NCBI GenBank assembly: GCA_029582265.1
Contig: CM055828.1
Span: forward strand, 8,903,902 to 8,967,901
Source: Zoroaster sp. YZ-2022
Taxonomy: Eukaryota; Echinodermata; Asteroidea; Forcipulatida; Zoroasteridae
DNA length: 64,000 nt
Direction of reading: 5' to 3'
In this document: positions 1 to 14,900 of the stretch, one piece after another
Layout of the letters: each line of letters opens with the position of its first letter
Numbering within the stretch: position 1 is the first letter of the stretch
The notes under the pieces: generated by a model
The model's input: only the letters and a program-made list of their open reading frames with translations
What the model was told of the DNA's origin: nothing
Databases searched by the model: none
Translations under genes and position numbers: made by a program

Positions 1-240
1 CTGATTTTGTTTTCATTGGAACATTGATAATTTCGTTTTTAGAAAGGATAACAAATACTTTAGAATGAGAAAGTTCACTAAATAGTTGTCATAAGCTTGG
101 TTTTTAAAGTAAAAAAAGTGCCAATATGAATTTATGATGGACCCACCATAAATTCTTTTTGATGCACATTACTGTAGAACCTTTATCACAATTTATTTCG
201 AGAAATGTATTTTTTTGTTATTTAAATTTTCTTTTTTTTT
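1..240 (+). repeat. Interspersed repeat, family B, copy 1
   Basis: This stretch upstream of the first visible PRDM9 exon matches two other places in the window: 13830-13990 in the same orientation and 15625-15812 in reverse. The shared core is GATGGACCCACCATAAATT, with a less conserved AGAAAGGATAACAAAT arm. No coding potential is seen. It looks like an old dispersed non-autonomous element, class unknown. Confidence 0.55.
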
Positions 241-373
241 AAATTTAATTTAATCTTTTGATTTGTGTAAGTATATTGGCCCCTGCATCTTCCCTGTCTC
301 AACATCGCCCTGCCCATGTGCTTCCATCAAAACCTTTCCAAGGCCTATAATTATTGTTTTATACTTTTTGCAG

Positions 374-552
374 GGTACACAAGGCAGGCTGTAAGAAATC
401 CTGAAAAACTAAGATATCAACTGTCACTATGGCAAAGCATGATGATGGTATCGAGCAGTTCTTCACTGTAAGTGAGTTTAAGGAACTTTCCGAGTATGAA
501 AAGCTGAGATTGAGAAACATGAAGGAGAACTATGGGATGATGATTGAAATTG
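374..552 (+). CDS. PRDM9: PRDM9 exon with 5' leader and KRAB-like domain (coding from 429)
   Basis: An acceptor TTTTTGCAG ends at 373, so at least one non-coding exon lies further upstream, outside the window. Coding begins at ATG 429 and runs 41 codons to a G|GTGAGT donor at 552. The peptide has the KRAB-A-like pattern of PRDM9: [15 protein letters not shown], then [15 protein letters not shown], which parallels the EEWAEM..WEK..YRNVKRNYNALITIG segment of the human protein. The usual EEW is replaced by SEF, so binding to TRIM28 of the classical KRAB kind is unlikely. Confidence 0.88.
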
Positions 553-3500
553 GTGAGTGTATATAAACTGCAAATTTTTCCAAGAAATGCATAGACTGTT
601 TGTTCCGCTCCAAGCTTTCCTTGTGGTAGATTATATTTTAGAGAAAACACCTAATCTATTTTCAGAAAACAAATTTTTTTTGTCGCTGTTTTTAACACTG
701 AAAAAAAAAAATTGTTGTACACATCTTTAGCAAATGTCATGAACGTCACATGCTGATTTGTGTTTTGTTTTCCATACATAATCTGAGTAAACTTGGGCAC
801 TAAACATTATGCCCTTTTCTCTGATAATTCTGTAGATGACGTCATATGAAGTCTGTGCCTCCTGAGGTCCCTCCCCCAGAGTCTGGTTTAACCAGCTCCA
901 ATTCAGATTTGATACCTCAAACATCCCAGGCCATTATCCACATTGTAGAGAAATAAACATTATTTTAGGATTCTGTTTCAGCAAACCTTTATGGGACTAT
1001 CTTCTGGTTTTCATAAAAGGACAAAGTGTGACTTGAACAGGTACACATTGTGATTGCCAGCTATAGGTTATCAAAATAACAAATTATTATCTAAAAGCTT
1101 AACTGGTTTAAAGTTGGCACTATTAAAGGCTGTGCCGTGTATCCGGACACCCAACCAAAACTCTCATTACCTGGCTCCATTTTTCGGTTCCAATTACCCA
1201 TTAACGACCCGTAAAATTGAGACTTGACATTTGAGCAGTGCCAACAGAAATCTGTGACTCGTGAACAATGTAATGTTTACACTTGTACAGACAATTTATT
1301 TGTTAAGAGATTACACTTTGATAACACATTTGCAGTTTTTATTGAGTTTCCACACACTTTCTCCAAGTGATTCATTGTATCGAAATTTGGAAAATTTGCC
1401 AGTGACCAACTCAGATTTTGTGTAAATTTTTTTTAAAACAATCCACTAAGGGTGTAATGAACACCCACAAAATTTTTGCTCCCAAATCCTTGTCGTTCTT
1501 AAGATATGACCCCTTAACCCTTTGAGTCCCATTGTCTTTGTACACAATTACCCTCATTATCCTACATACTTTCTTTAAAAACACAACAATTTGTATGTTT
1601 ATGTTTGAAAAATCATTAAAAAATGCCCTTCTTTATTTTCCAACAATATATGGACACATTGTTTATCAAATGATTGTCAATAATTTCCTGACCTTTTTTG
1701 ACCTCAGTGACCTTGATGACCTCTGACTTCCTATTAAACCGGAAGTTGTACAATATAATAAGTTTCTGTCTATTTTATTGTTTTTTATTCTGGGATGACC
1801 TAAAAAGGAATATATACATATACATTAAAAAAATAATAAATGGCTTGACTGGAAAATGAAGATCACAAAATGCCTCAATGTACATAACTAGAATGATTAT
1901 AAGCATTAGCCTTCATAAACATGAACAACAAACTTTACATCTATGGCGGCCGCCATATTGAAAGTTTGTTTACTTTTGCTTTGATATACAACTGTACTTT
2001 TATCGGCACGTTTTCGTGATTTTTGTTTGATAAGATTCCTCCCAAATGTTTATTTGTTTTTAATTTTTATAATTTCCAAAGGTAACTGCACTCAAATGTA
2101 AACCTTACAGTGCCAAAGACTATGTACAAGTAGAAGGAGAGGATGTAAATCATTGGGAATGAGTGCATTCTTTACACAAATGTAAACGTTAACGTTACAT
2201 TATATGCATCATCAGTACAGACATGAAAAATCGTAAAATATCATGATAAAAACACCCCAAAAATTATAATTTCTTCAAATCAATTTATCTACACTCCTGA
2301 GTAATCAAATTTATCTTTGCGAAACCTACATGTGTCAGAAAAGGACAACACTGAAGAGGAAAACGTCAAATTCTGGAAGGAAATCTCAGCGCACGTAGGG
2401 CATTCCATCATTCGGCTGACGAGGCATCCATCTTGCATACAAAACCTACTGAAAGTCCCGGATGCTAGCGGCAAACAATCTCAACAAATATATCAAAAGA
2501 GGGCACAAATCATCAGGTCCATACAGCTGTATTTTTTATTTCATAGCGCTTATGGTACCAGCGCAGTGGACGCAAAAGTACAGCGACCGCGCAATCTGGG
2601 ATATCCCGGGTGCGGGACTGAAAAGGTTAAACATTTTAGCCCTGCACCTTTTTTCACCCCCTATATTGGGTCAATGAGTTTATGGCAATTTCAAAGGCCA
2701 ATATTTCAAAATTGGGTGAAGATATTTTGCTGCAAATGACACCCAATCTGCTCGAATCTGCTGTCAAATGTAGTACATAACATTTCCGTTTTCAAGCCAG
2801 GGGTCCTTCAAAACCCACAATTGAGTTGACTTAAGTTACTTTTTGCCATTTTTGGGTCTCTCCTTGTGACCACACAAGTGGTCAGATTGCTTTGGTACAT
2901 ATGTCTACCCCCAAACAAGGATAAACCAATCATACTTTCATTGGAGGTTTGACTGGGGTCTGAAGATAGGTTACCAGTAGCGCACAAAACCAGGTGCGCG
3001 CTACTGGTGATATGCTAACTTTCTACGTCACAGCCATACATGTAGTTACGGTTGCCAAACTATGGACGGCCGCTAGTGCAAAATAGAACCAGAAAATTCA
3101 ATGTTTGTTTTAAATACTGTCAGTGAAAAACACTGGTAAAATAAACATTACCAAGATTTATTCTTAATACCTCTGGTGTGAAATGTTTGATTGTGGCAGA
3201 ATCTCTTGCTAACCATGTGTAAAATATTTGATCACTGATGGGCGTCCATAAAAAATGGCGCTTAATGCTTAGCCTACAATACAAAATTCTCTCCATGAAC
3301 CCCTGTATCATATGTAATGGTGTCCTCATTTGGCCACGGATAGGGCCAATAGGTGGCATCCACATTTAATTGTTGAGCTAATAATAATGTTGAAGATGAA
3401 AATGGGTATCTGCATGGGTATCCGAAGTTTCTTGATTTCAGGTGTCCAGTTCGAAAAAATACAAAAACGTACATCCCTAGTTGTAGGCCTGGGCGAATAG

Positions 3501-6500
3501 TTTGATTATTCCAATATTCGCGAATAGTTGTTGCTAATCGTACTCATATTCGCAGATTTTGAACTATTCGATCAATCGGGCTGGCACGAATACCTGCAAC
3601 TATTCGCGAATAATGACCATTCACGATTGTGAGTAATCATGTATTGCCTTTGCACTGCATAACTTCCCGGTTGTGAACTGTTTGCCAACTATTCGTGAGT
3701 AACACTGCCAATTACACCGTTTTGTCTAGGCACTGCTGGTAGTGGTATGCATTCATAAAGAAAGGATGCGTTGTAGTATTCCCGAATAGTACTCGCAGGT
3801 AATGCCTTTGAGGAAGCCGACATGGCTGGCTGGCTGTGACTGCAGCGACTGTTGATAACATCAAAGGCATGCCGCGTAATATGTAAATGTCTTGCCAGTT
3901 CAGTTCGTGGGTTGGCTAATGTTTAAAACACTTCAGAGTAAATGTAATATGTTGTAAATGTAAATACAATAAAAAATATGTAATAAATGTAATACACAAT
4001 AGTGTATTTAATCACTTTGCCTTGGCCAACATGTTTCTAGAAGAAATACGACATAAAACACAATAAAGGAGGCCACTTTCCTACCGTCACGTTAGCAGTT
4101 TTTCTAATGGTTGTAAAAAATTTTTTAAATATCTGAAACCACCCAAAAACAATTTCAACATTTGAATAGACATGCATGCTTATCCTAAAGATAATTTGAG
4201 TTGATTATTACTATTATTTTTTTAATTACCGTAAAATTTCCATCAACAAATGGACGGAAAAGTGAGGTAACTTTTTCCGTCCAATGTTTATGGAAATTTG
4301 AGGGTAAAAAAATAAATAAAAAAATAAAAAAATAAAATAAATCAACTCAAATTAGTTCTAGTATAAGCCTGCATGTCCATTCACATGTTGAAACACTTTT
4401 TGGTCGGTTTCAGGTACTTAAAAATAAATAACAATTGGAAAAACTGCTAACGTGATGGATGCAAAGTGGCCCCCTTTATTGTGTTTTATGTCATACCTAT
4501 CTACTGCTTATTTTATGATGGGAATTATAAATTATAAGGTAACGTTAAAAACAAATGCTAGCTTCCTACTTCACTAGGTGATTAGTGCTTATGAATTCAA
4601 TCAGTATAATGCCTGGGAAATCGCAACATAGGGTTCTCCCCACATACAAACTAGCGTATTGACCTGATACGCAAAGATTTTGGCCGATACACTGCCAAAA
4701 TTGGCGAGCACATTTTTCCACCCGATACACTCTATTCTTCGAGTATCTTTTATTGTTCGTAGTGAAGAGTGGTCCGGGGAATAATAAGTTATAATCCAAC
4801 TTTCGTGAGCACTCCTCCACCGAATACGCTGTTTACATGTCAGCATGTTTAATGTAACATGAATGCAGCATGCAGGCGCCAAACAGTGATTTGCTGATTC
4901 CCTTTCCCAGACCCAATAAACAGGTGCTTCTTTTCCAAAGACGGGCACCAGTGAAACCATAGTGAAACCATAGTGAAACATCGACCCCCAAAATCATTAA
5001 TATGCAACATAATGAACATTATTCATGATCGAACAGCCAATGAGCACGTGATACTGGGATCCTGAATTACAACCTTGTACACAATGCGCACACAGTCTGC
5101 AGCTTAAAGCATGCAACTAAAAAAAAATATATGTACAATATTGTACAGTACAAAATCAGTTCAGGGGCACGGGCACGGGCACCACGTGATTCGAAAGCTT
5201 TTTAAGCATAGTGTAGGGCACACCGTGAAAGCTTTGTATTTTTGTGAACAACGAATGTCTAAAGAGTGGCCTCAACATGTTTCGTCTGAAGGACTGATTG
5301 ATTTGAAATAATAGGGGTGACTGTTAACATACTGGCATTACTCTTAATGACTACTTGAATACAACTCGATCGTGTTCATTTTATTACGTTTAGGTGGACT
5401 TCCCTGTCGATTTTTGATGAAAATAACCATGCCAAAGCAATAACAAACTTGTGACGACCACTGGATTTTCACTTACAAATTCTATTATTTCGAGTACAAT
5501 TTTGCAAGAAATAAAGAGGAAACAGGCATTCAAGAACTCAATGTATGTATTTGTCTATTGTCTGAAGCTTACAAGTATGCTAAAAATTACTTTCAAAGCA
5601 CATGTTTTCGTACTTATAAACCGCGGGAATAATTTTGCCAACTATTCACGAATAGTCAAAATATTCGCGAAATTTTACTGCGTGATTAATCAAATAGTAA
5701 ATTTCACTATTCGCCCAGGCCTAGGTTAGTTGGCACATGTATCAATCATCCCGAGAAATCATTTTGTTTGTAGTCCTTTCCTCTTGGAGATAAAAGGAAT
5801 TGTTGTGGCTACTTTTTGTAAAACATAAAAGTGTGTAACATGTAATTTTTTTTCTTCAAAAAAGTAAGTAGCCATTGATGAAATTTTCATAGGGTAGGCG
5901 TAGTCTCAGACATGCAGCTTTTCAGCCGATCAGCTGATTTCCTCTTTTTTCTTTAGTAATAGTGCTATAGAAAACTTAAAAATACTGTACAAAGTTTTGT
6001 GTGCTCGTCTATTTCCTCTTTTTTTTTTTCTTTTTTTTTTTTTTTTTGCAATTACAAAGTTGCATGTCTATAGTCTATGATTTCTTGAAATGAATGTACG
6101 TTTCCAAATACCAATGTATACCTTCCCTTAAAAAGTCATACTTGTAGTGTATATTTTTAGCAGTCTGGTTTACAGCAGAAAATGTCCTCCCCGACTCAAA
6201 GCCAAACACCGGGCAATACAAAAAATTACTTAATGTTTTAACTGTATGACACGGCAATAGGCTTGTATGCAAGCATCCTTCTGAACAGATTAGTTTCCAA
6301 TTTATGGATATGTTTTAGTCCTGCTGACTCGGACAAGCAGATGTAAACTGAAATGTCAGGTGTGGACTGATCAAGAACTATTTCTAAGTAAGACTAATTG
6401 CGGTGACACCATGTGGAATCTCAATTGAGTAGTAATTAGTTCTGAAAAGAACTGGGGGTACAACTCGACGTTTCGATCAGTATGCTCTGATCGTCCTCAG

Positions 6501-9500
6501 GAGAACTATTTATGATTTAAGCTGAACTACTTAATTGTTATCTTGAAAAGCCATTTGGACATTTTACCCATTCACTTTCTAATATAGTTCAGTAACTTAA
6601 GTATGATGAATTTCATTCTCCATGTCGGATATCTTTTTCTATTTATTCATTTTTTGTTTGCAGGTTTAAAGGTTCCCAAACCAGAGTTTATGAATGGACC
6701 TTTCCGTAAGAGGAAGCCTAAATTTGTAGAGAGTGACAGCGATGAGGAATGGAAGCCAGGATCATGTGCAGATAATGTACAAGGAAAAATAGGTGCATTT
6801 TAGGTTTTCTATTTAATGTACAATTTATTTCCATTTCTTAGAAAATTGGTTAAACTGCCTGAAAACTGCCTGAAAACTGCATGATTGAGTCAAACAATTC
6901 TAGAAAGATACATTTTGCATTCTTCACGTAAAATACCTGGCTTAAACGGGCTACTGAAATTGCACAAAGAACCCGAGTGTCAAATATTTGTGAAAGCTTG
7001 CTTGTATTGTGGTTGAATGTTTTAATTGTTAAGTAAGACTAATTGCGGTGACACCATGTGGAATCTCAATTGAGTGGTAATTAGTTCTGAAAAGAACTGG
7101 TTTTAATTGTTATAATTCGACTTGATTTTAGTTGAATTCCTTCAATATTTATAAGATGTAGTATATAATTTACTCTATTTTCTTTATAAAAACCTACTTT
7201 TATTTCCGTCCAATTCTCTAAGCAGTACCAGCTTTTAAGAGGAAAAAGTCATTCACGGTCCCAGTCAAGAGAAATAATCTGCACAAGTCTTGTACTTCAA
7301 CATCAGAAAAATCTAAGGTACACCAGTAATTTAGTTTTTTATTTAACTGTTATCCTGCAGAGTTCAGTACACAAAATCAATACAGTGTGCGGAGTTTTCA
7401 TAGAAAATACACTTTTTCAATGCAGTTTAATTTTGTTTTAATTTGTGTTCTGTTTATAATCATTTTACAGTATTCATTATTTCTTTTTAGGAGGTTTGAA
7501 TCATTTATTCACTTTTCAAGTTAATTATGTAATGTAATTATGTTGTATAGGTATTTAATTAATTAATTAATGATAAGTAATTACTAATTATAAAGTAAAA
7601 TATATAAACAAAATACCTGTTCTTGTGTTTTCTTTTTCATTCATATTTTCCCTTGAGTTTTCAAAAAATTTACAAGTTTATTTTGGTATGATATTTTTCC
7701 CAGCAAGGTCCTAGGCAAAGAGCTACTCCACAAGTTTCACAAATGTAGCTGGTCCACACTCTTTTTGGTACTGGCATACCTGTTAGTTTCGTCCACAATA
7801 TCCTGCAAAAGTTTGTCAGTCACTAACTTCAAAAAATAATCCACTGGTTCCATATTGTTACCAAAGTTTGCTGCAATGACACCACTGACATCGTTGTACT
7901 GAAATGTATGCACTGGCATCGAGTCAGTTTGTAAATCGGGACTAGATTTGCCTTCTGAGCCATCTGACGAATCACTAAAATCATTTGAAGACAAATCTTC
8001 ACCTGAAGATGTATCGCCCACACTGTCAAAGTTATCAGAAAAATGTCATTTTCGCTGTCTGAATTCATCTCGATTGTACCTCAATCTTGCAATTATATTC
8101 CGATATAAATTCACGAAAAGTTACTGTCACCAGACTATTCAGTGTTTGGTAGTACTAGTAGTATACCGCGACTCTGTCATGCTTGTAATGAAACGAGCGT
8201 TGTTGTTTTTTCATGAATTACATCATTTGGCCTACAAATAGCTGATTTTAGAACGCTCACTTCACGACATCGGCTTCCTAAAAGTGTCTGCTATTGGCTA
8301 ATGTAAACCTTGGTAGGTAGCGTTAACCAATCACAAGCCACGTAACATCATTTTCACAGTGTTGTTGAAAGCCACGATTGTGGCTTTCCGCACCGGACAC
8401 CGCAGCCACGATCGTGGCTCCATGCAGGATAACAGCTAATTGAAAAGTGGTACAAGGTTACAATGACTGTTAATTCAAAAACAACAAAGTGGTTGTAATA
8501 AGCTACAACTTTCAGTTGGGTTGTTTAACGTATATCTGGATTCAAAGAGAGCATACCTGTACAAACAGTTTTGCCAACATTATAATTGATGTACTGTTCC
8601 TTAAAATGAAAGTAACCACCGTGCAAAGTCTATTTTTGTTATGGTTTTCATGTACATGTACATAATTGAACATTTTGAGTGAGCCTCAAAATCATTTGTC
8701 GGTCATGTGCATGTAGGCTAAAGACGTAACTTTTTAGTACAAGTTCAATTGAACCCTGCCATCCTGTTATACATATTGTATGATCATTTGGACAAAATGT
8801 ATTCATTTAAGCCAATAGTCGTGCAAGCACTTAAGAAACCAGTTCTTTTCATAATGAAAGATTTGATATAAAGTGTAGAAAGTATATTGATTTTTATTAA
8901 TTGAACAAAAATAATCTTGATTTATAAATAAAATGGCTAATGAATGTTATCTTTTATTTAACTCATTCAAGCCTTTGGTATCAAGTCACAGCCCATCTTT
9001 GGTTGAAGCCAAACAAGGGGAAGGTGAAGACACGTTTGACTTCTTTGGTCGTGTGACAATCGGTGATTCTGGAAAGTTAGTCTCGTGTGGAACTTACAAT
9101 CCTCCAAACCCAGAGCCTCCACCCAAAAAAGCACCAAGAAGAAAAGCAGGTACCGTCTGACGGATTTCTTTTTGGTTTCCATTTAAAGAGAAAATAACAT
9201 CTCTTACATGTAATACATATTAAGAGAACTAATGATGATCCTATTAGCAGGGAACGATTTCGTTCAAACATTTTGCATAGCAAAACTGCGATGCAAAAAT
9301 GACTTTGCATAGCAAAAATTTTTGTGTAGCAACCTGTGAATTTTGTGCAGCAAATTTAAAAATGCTTAAAATTACAGTATGTTGTGTACATAGGTAAAGG
9401 TGTTTTTTTAAATATTTTTTTAATTATTTTTTTTTAAGGTGTTACTGTCGTTTAGATATGAATGTCCAAATTTTACCAGAAATAATAATTTTTAGTGTCC

Positions 9501-11880
9501 GAAAATTGAGCCACAGGTGGTAAAAAAAAACAAAAAACTCATGTGTAACTATTTTCGCCAAATTGCAGTCATTCATGAAAGTTAGTCCTCCGTCCATTTT
9601 TCTTTTTTGTTTACATTATTATATCGATTGCTAAAACAGAGGCAATATCACAAAACAAATTACCGACTGCGACATGTTCGGGTGCTTTTCAAAGTGAATT
9701 TCGCCGAGTGTAACGTTACTTTGTGGTATGATCCAGCTTGATTTTGATTATTAAAAATTCGTCAGGAAAATGAGTGGTTGAAAGCGCGATCGTATTGTGT
9801 GCCGAAATGATTCTAAATCTCACCACTACATATATAAATGAATGCTCATTTTGTTAATTTTCAAAAACTTATTATAAAACGAAGTTAGTAACGTTTTTAG
9901 AGTTCTTTTGTTGAATACGGCTGTAGTGATTGTATGAAAGCGCACATGTGAACTGAACACGGTACTATTGTGTATAGGGGGTGGCTCAATTGCTCAATGT
10001 TCCAACCCCCAAACTCAGAAGAAAAAATAAACACGTGCAGCTAAAAAAAACTGGCCGGTTGTGTGTTTTCCATTTCTGAAATTTCGCCCGTAGTTAATTC
10101 ATCAGCAGAAAAATATTGCATACACATAGAATTTTAGGCATTGTGGATAAAATCCTTACGGATTGCTGGGAAAAGTTGCATTTACGGATGCACATAGGTA
10201 AAACAAGTGCACGTGTTTACTGTTGCATCAACACCGTCGCGTCGGCGTGAGGTCATCGTTGACCACATACGTCGCACGGACGTACCCCCTGGCGTGGTCT
10301 GGACACACGAACAAATCCAGTCGGGACGGATATCTTGATATTTTTTGGTCGGAAATATACATGTAAACATTATTTTGGGAAAGGTTTGTGAATATGATTT
10401 CAAAAATGTTGAAAAATCTGTTGAAATTTGTATCGCAAAATCTGCGATGCATTGTTTGAAATTCCATCGCAGATTGTCCAAATTACACATCGTATTTTGC
10501 GATGCGATACATGGAAATCGTTCGCTGCTATTAGCCATTCTTAGAGCTGTTACTGCTTTCAAATATATATCTCACAGCTGCATTGTAGGAAATCAGTAAA
10601 TCAAGTTTTTGCAAAATTGTAACTTGTCAAATGTCTGAATTGATTAAAAGCCTAGAAAACATTTAATGACCCATGAACCCCCATAGAGTTCTCCAAATGT
10701 TATGAACATTATACATTTTCAAGAATCACTATTTAATTCTTGCGTGACAATCAATGTTTTCATTTCTGACCAATTTGGTGACCCTGTCGGGCCTCCCAAT
10801 TCCATTTTACTTGCCAGTGCCCCATAAAGTTCAGAATTGCTTGAATTTGTACTATTAACAATTTCTACTTAAGACATAGCCATCATGTGGTGTGCCATCC
10901 TCATCAGTTGTTTCCAACATTTCAATTTGACTACAGATGCCAACACTACAAAGATAGAACATCGTTATCCGAGGCGGGCAGGTTCCACAAAGTGCTACAA
11001 GGACTTGGATGGACCAAATGATGACTGTTTTGTGTGTATGTATTGAAATTGTTACAAGATTGGTTTTTGTTGCTGAGATATTGTCTGTCTGTCTGTCAGT
11101 ATACTGAATGTGTAAGTCTTTCTGTTGTGTCAGTCATCCGTTTATCTCTCAGTCATTGACCGAAGGTTGTACATTAGTGTAGTAGTTAAGTCCACTACAT
11201 CCAAGTCGGAGCAAAAAGTATGTCTCGGTCAGGCTCAAGTCGGAGTGCGTTTGTGTCACTGTCCGGCTCAATTAAGTCTAATTGTCTTATTGTCTTCAGT
11301 ACAATTTGTTGAGTCTGAGCTGTACTGAAATAACTGTAGTACATCAATGATTTATCTTAATTTACCACATAAAGTATGGCAAAAATAAAGGTCTACCAGT
11401 GGTGTATCCTAGCTACCTTGAAAAGTACTTTTCAAAAGTTATGTCACCAGCACCACAAATTTAACATTTTGAGAAAATTGTGTTTACAGTTGGTTTTTTC
11501 TTCATAGGGCCATTTGTTCATAACGCATTGGTGTCGTCACTTTTTGTACTCCTCCCTTATGAAAAAGTACCATGATATTACCATGGTAACCTCATGGTAA
11601 CCTCATGGTAACCTCATGGTAACCAAGGTACAAACTGGTATTCAGAATACCGATGGTATGTCTGTGGTTATATCATGGTAGTACCATGGCTTTATGTTCC
11701 ATGGCATCTATTGTGAAATGATGGTTACCATGGTTTTACCATAAGGGCTGTGACTCTATCAATAATTATATTAAAATTACTTTTGATGTAGGCCTTACAC
11801 AGATGTTCATAGACTTTAATTACAGCACATGATTTGCACTTCACAAATGGGCATGATCATCACTTGTACGGAGCTGATTT

Positions 11881-11913
<33 letters not shown>

Positions 11914-14900
11914 GAGTCCTGCAAATGGTTTGGTCAAAGCACTGGAGTATGAGCCAAATCATGAGTTTGGACTTGGGTTCTCAAACACAGTTGTGTAATG
12001 GAACAAATGGACATTTCCATTTTCCTTGTAGAAAGGAGTACAAATCTTAAAAGGAGAGTATTTGTCAAAAGCATGGTTCAACAGCACTTTAGTCTAGAAC
12101 TTGCCCTGCCTAAATTCATTTGGGCAGTCATAACCATTACACCATGCATCCTGTGAATTTCTTTTCCCCCCCTGATAAAATATTTTATATTTTAATTCCC
12201 TTAAACAAAAGAAACATTGGTGATATATCTATAAAGTATAGTATATTAAAAGCTAGCAGCTCTTTCCAGAAAGGTAGAGACATTAATGTTGACAATTTTG
12301 TGTATACACATGTAATATGTTACTTTTTAGGTGTTTGTGCGAACACCTCTTGAAATTGTTCGTTATATCGAAATATACTAAAATTAAATTTTTAGTATTC
12401 TTGACTTGTGACATTTTGTATACAAATATGACCCCAATCTGACCTCTCCTTCCGGTCGAAACCAGAAGTTTAAGTGAAAACATATTCTGAAGCACTTTTA
12501 TAGGGTCTGCAAGCAACATGATATAAAATTTTTGGGTGTACCTTCCATTGACGAAATTACTATTAACATGTGACCTTTTCAAAAATGTGACTGATGTCAT
12601 CACCTGTCAGCGCCCTCTGGTGGCAGGTTTAAAAATATAATTTTCTATCTCAATCGTAAGAAATTTGAAGATGATTTTTGTGAATAAAGTGAATAGTAAC
12701 TTTAAAAAATGTTTGTCATCAAAGTTCAGAGCACCTCAAGAGTGGCATTTTAAAAAAAGGATTATTTTCCAATCTCGGATATTGAACCAAAGCATGTACA
12801 TGTACTAACGTCTAAGTTTTATTGTCATATAAACTCCTCAAAAAAGTTCGGAAACTCAAGTTTGACTGACGATTTCTCTCTTGTTACCAACTCATTTTCC
12901 TTGCATTTGGTATCATTGGAAAGCCCTATTATTCCTCTTTACAATGATGTGCCATTTGTTATGATTACGCAATTGGAGGAGTCTATATGATCTTCAAATC
13001 ACCTGATCTGACCTTTACTTCCGGTCTAAACAGGAAGTTCAAATTCAACACATTCTAATGCAAAATTGATAGATCTTTTGAATATGAAATTGATAGTTAT
13101 AATAAAACATGATACACCTTTGCAAAATATGATTGACATCATCGATGATTTGATTGAACCAGAAGTTTACACAAACAGTGTTTGTTCTAACAAACACTCG
13201 AGTTGTAATTGATACTTTTTTTTCTCTCTAAATGTTTGACAAAAGCCTATTTATACTTCCCAGTGAGTTGAAATGATTCCAGGAATAAGAATGGACAGCA
13301 CTTTGATGCCCAATTTGCAAAAGGTGCTTCATAAATTTGTATAGCCGTAATATGCCAATTGTTATAATTTTAATGTAGAAAACACATTGTAATTTGATTA
13401 AAATGTGTATCACAGATTGTGAAGATTGCAATGAGTTGTATGAAAATGACTGTCCTCAACATCCCTTGACCATCATTGAAGATATTCCAGTCCCAAAAGG
13501 ATTCAAAGATAGAGCAAGGAAAAGCCTCCCTGATGGATTGATTGTCAAGGAAGCTGGCATCAAGAATGCTGGTCTTGGTGTTTGGGCTGAGAAGTCTTTC
13601 CCGAAAGGTGTGAGGTTTGGACCTTATGGAGGAGAGGTAGTAGGAGAAGATGCTGGTCGAGAAAGTGGCTATGCATGGGAGGTAAGTGAATTCAGATGTA
13701 TGGAATATTTATTATTTGTACTAACTGCAAGATGTCTTGCCCATGGTTTTTTTGCTATTTTTTACCTGCAATTTGCAGAAATTTCTATTCATCAGAATAT
13801 TGAAAATGAGTCATCAACATACCATAACCATCCCTTGATCATTTTCTTTTTAGAAAGGAAAACAAATACAAATATACTTGGAAAAGAGAATTCAGAGAGT
13901 TTAGTATAGCAGTAATTAAGTGCCCAAATGAATTTATGGGGACCCACCGTAAATATATTTATGAACATATTTACTGTAAATTATTTTAAGAAATGTGAGA
14001 AATTTCATTACCTCTCCCATAATGTGGACAGGTTTATTATAGGTATTTGCTTCGAGCCCCTCTTTAATTAACCTCATTTACTAAAAATGAGTTTGTATGA
14101 AACTAATTTCGGGCAAATTCTGTGAACTTTGTAAAGGCACATGCACGCAGATGCAGAGTTGATGTCATAATTACCAATCCATGCTATTTATTATGTCGGG
14201 CAATTTAAAATGGTCGGTCATAATTAGAAAACCAAACAATTAAAACAGCCTGGGATTGCCCAAAAGTGAACCAACTCACAAGGCACTCTTAAAAAAAAAC
14301 AATTTCATAAATATTTTACAAAGTTCTTTTTTTCATGTAGTTTGTTTTCAAAATCTTTATGAAAGTTTCATATAAATATGCATATATGTAAATGTCATGT
14401 TGTACCATGGTTGTAAAAACACCTGTCAATCTTGAATTTACTGTTTTGATTAAGGCAATTAGTTTGTGGTCACTGCAGCTTTTTGTATAATCTGGCTAAA
14501 TTTGCTTAACAAGGGAGTAAGAAATATATATATTGCTGCCACTTTGGATTCAATGAACCTTGTTAAAATTAAATCAAGTTTTAAAAAATACATCATTGCA
14601 CCACTGCTTCAATGGTGAGAGATCACTTTTCAAAATTGCTACAACAGGTTTTTGATCATGCTGGTAATAGTCATTACATCGATGGCAAGAACCCAATCAA
14701 AGGTAACTGGATGCGATATGTGAACTGTGCATGTAGTGAGTCTGAACAGAATCTTATTGCCTACCAGTACCGTGGACAGATTTACTATAGGAGTTTCAAG
14801 CCAATCCTTATAGGCCAGGAATTACTTGTGTTCTATGGGAAGGAGTATGCCACTGAGCTTGGGATTGTGCCAACTGATGGTCATGACACACAAAGCTGTA

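Larger units (their letters stand above)
553..6663 (+). other. PRDM9 intron 1
   Basis: This 6.1-kb intron has no convincing exon. It holds a TTAA-flanked element (1518-2626), an apparent hAT element (3484-5723) with a nested foldback (4050-4492), poly-T tracts near 6020-6050 and a family A repeat (6386-6507). The remaining AT-rich stretches show only short chance reading frames on either strand. Confidence 0.7.

Noticed and set aside
2317..2739. A 140-codon plus-strand frame as a possible gene
   Set aside because: It crosses the boundary of a TTAA-flanked element, has no recognised domain and no splice or conservation support.
10182..10562. A 126-codon minus-strand frame as a possible gene
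   Set aside because: It lies within and across the end of the hAT-like element and its copy at 30185 does not keep the frame.
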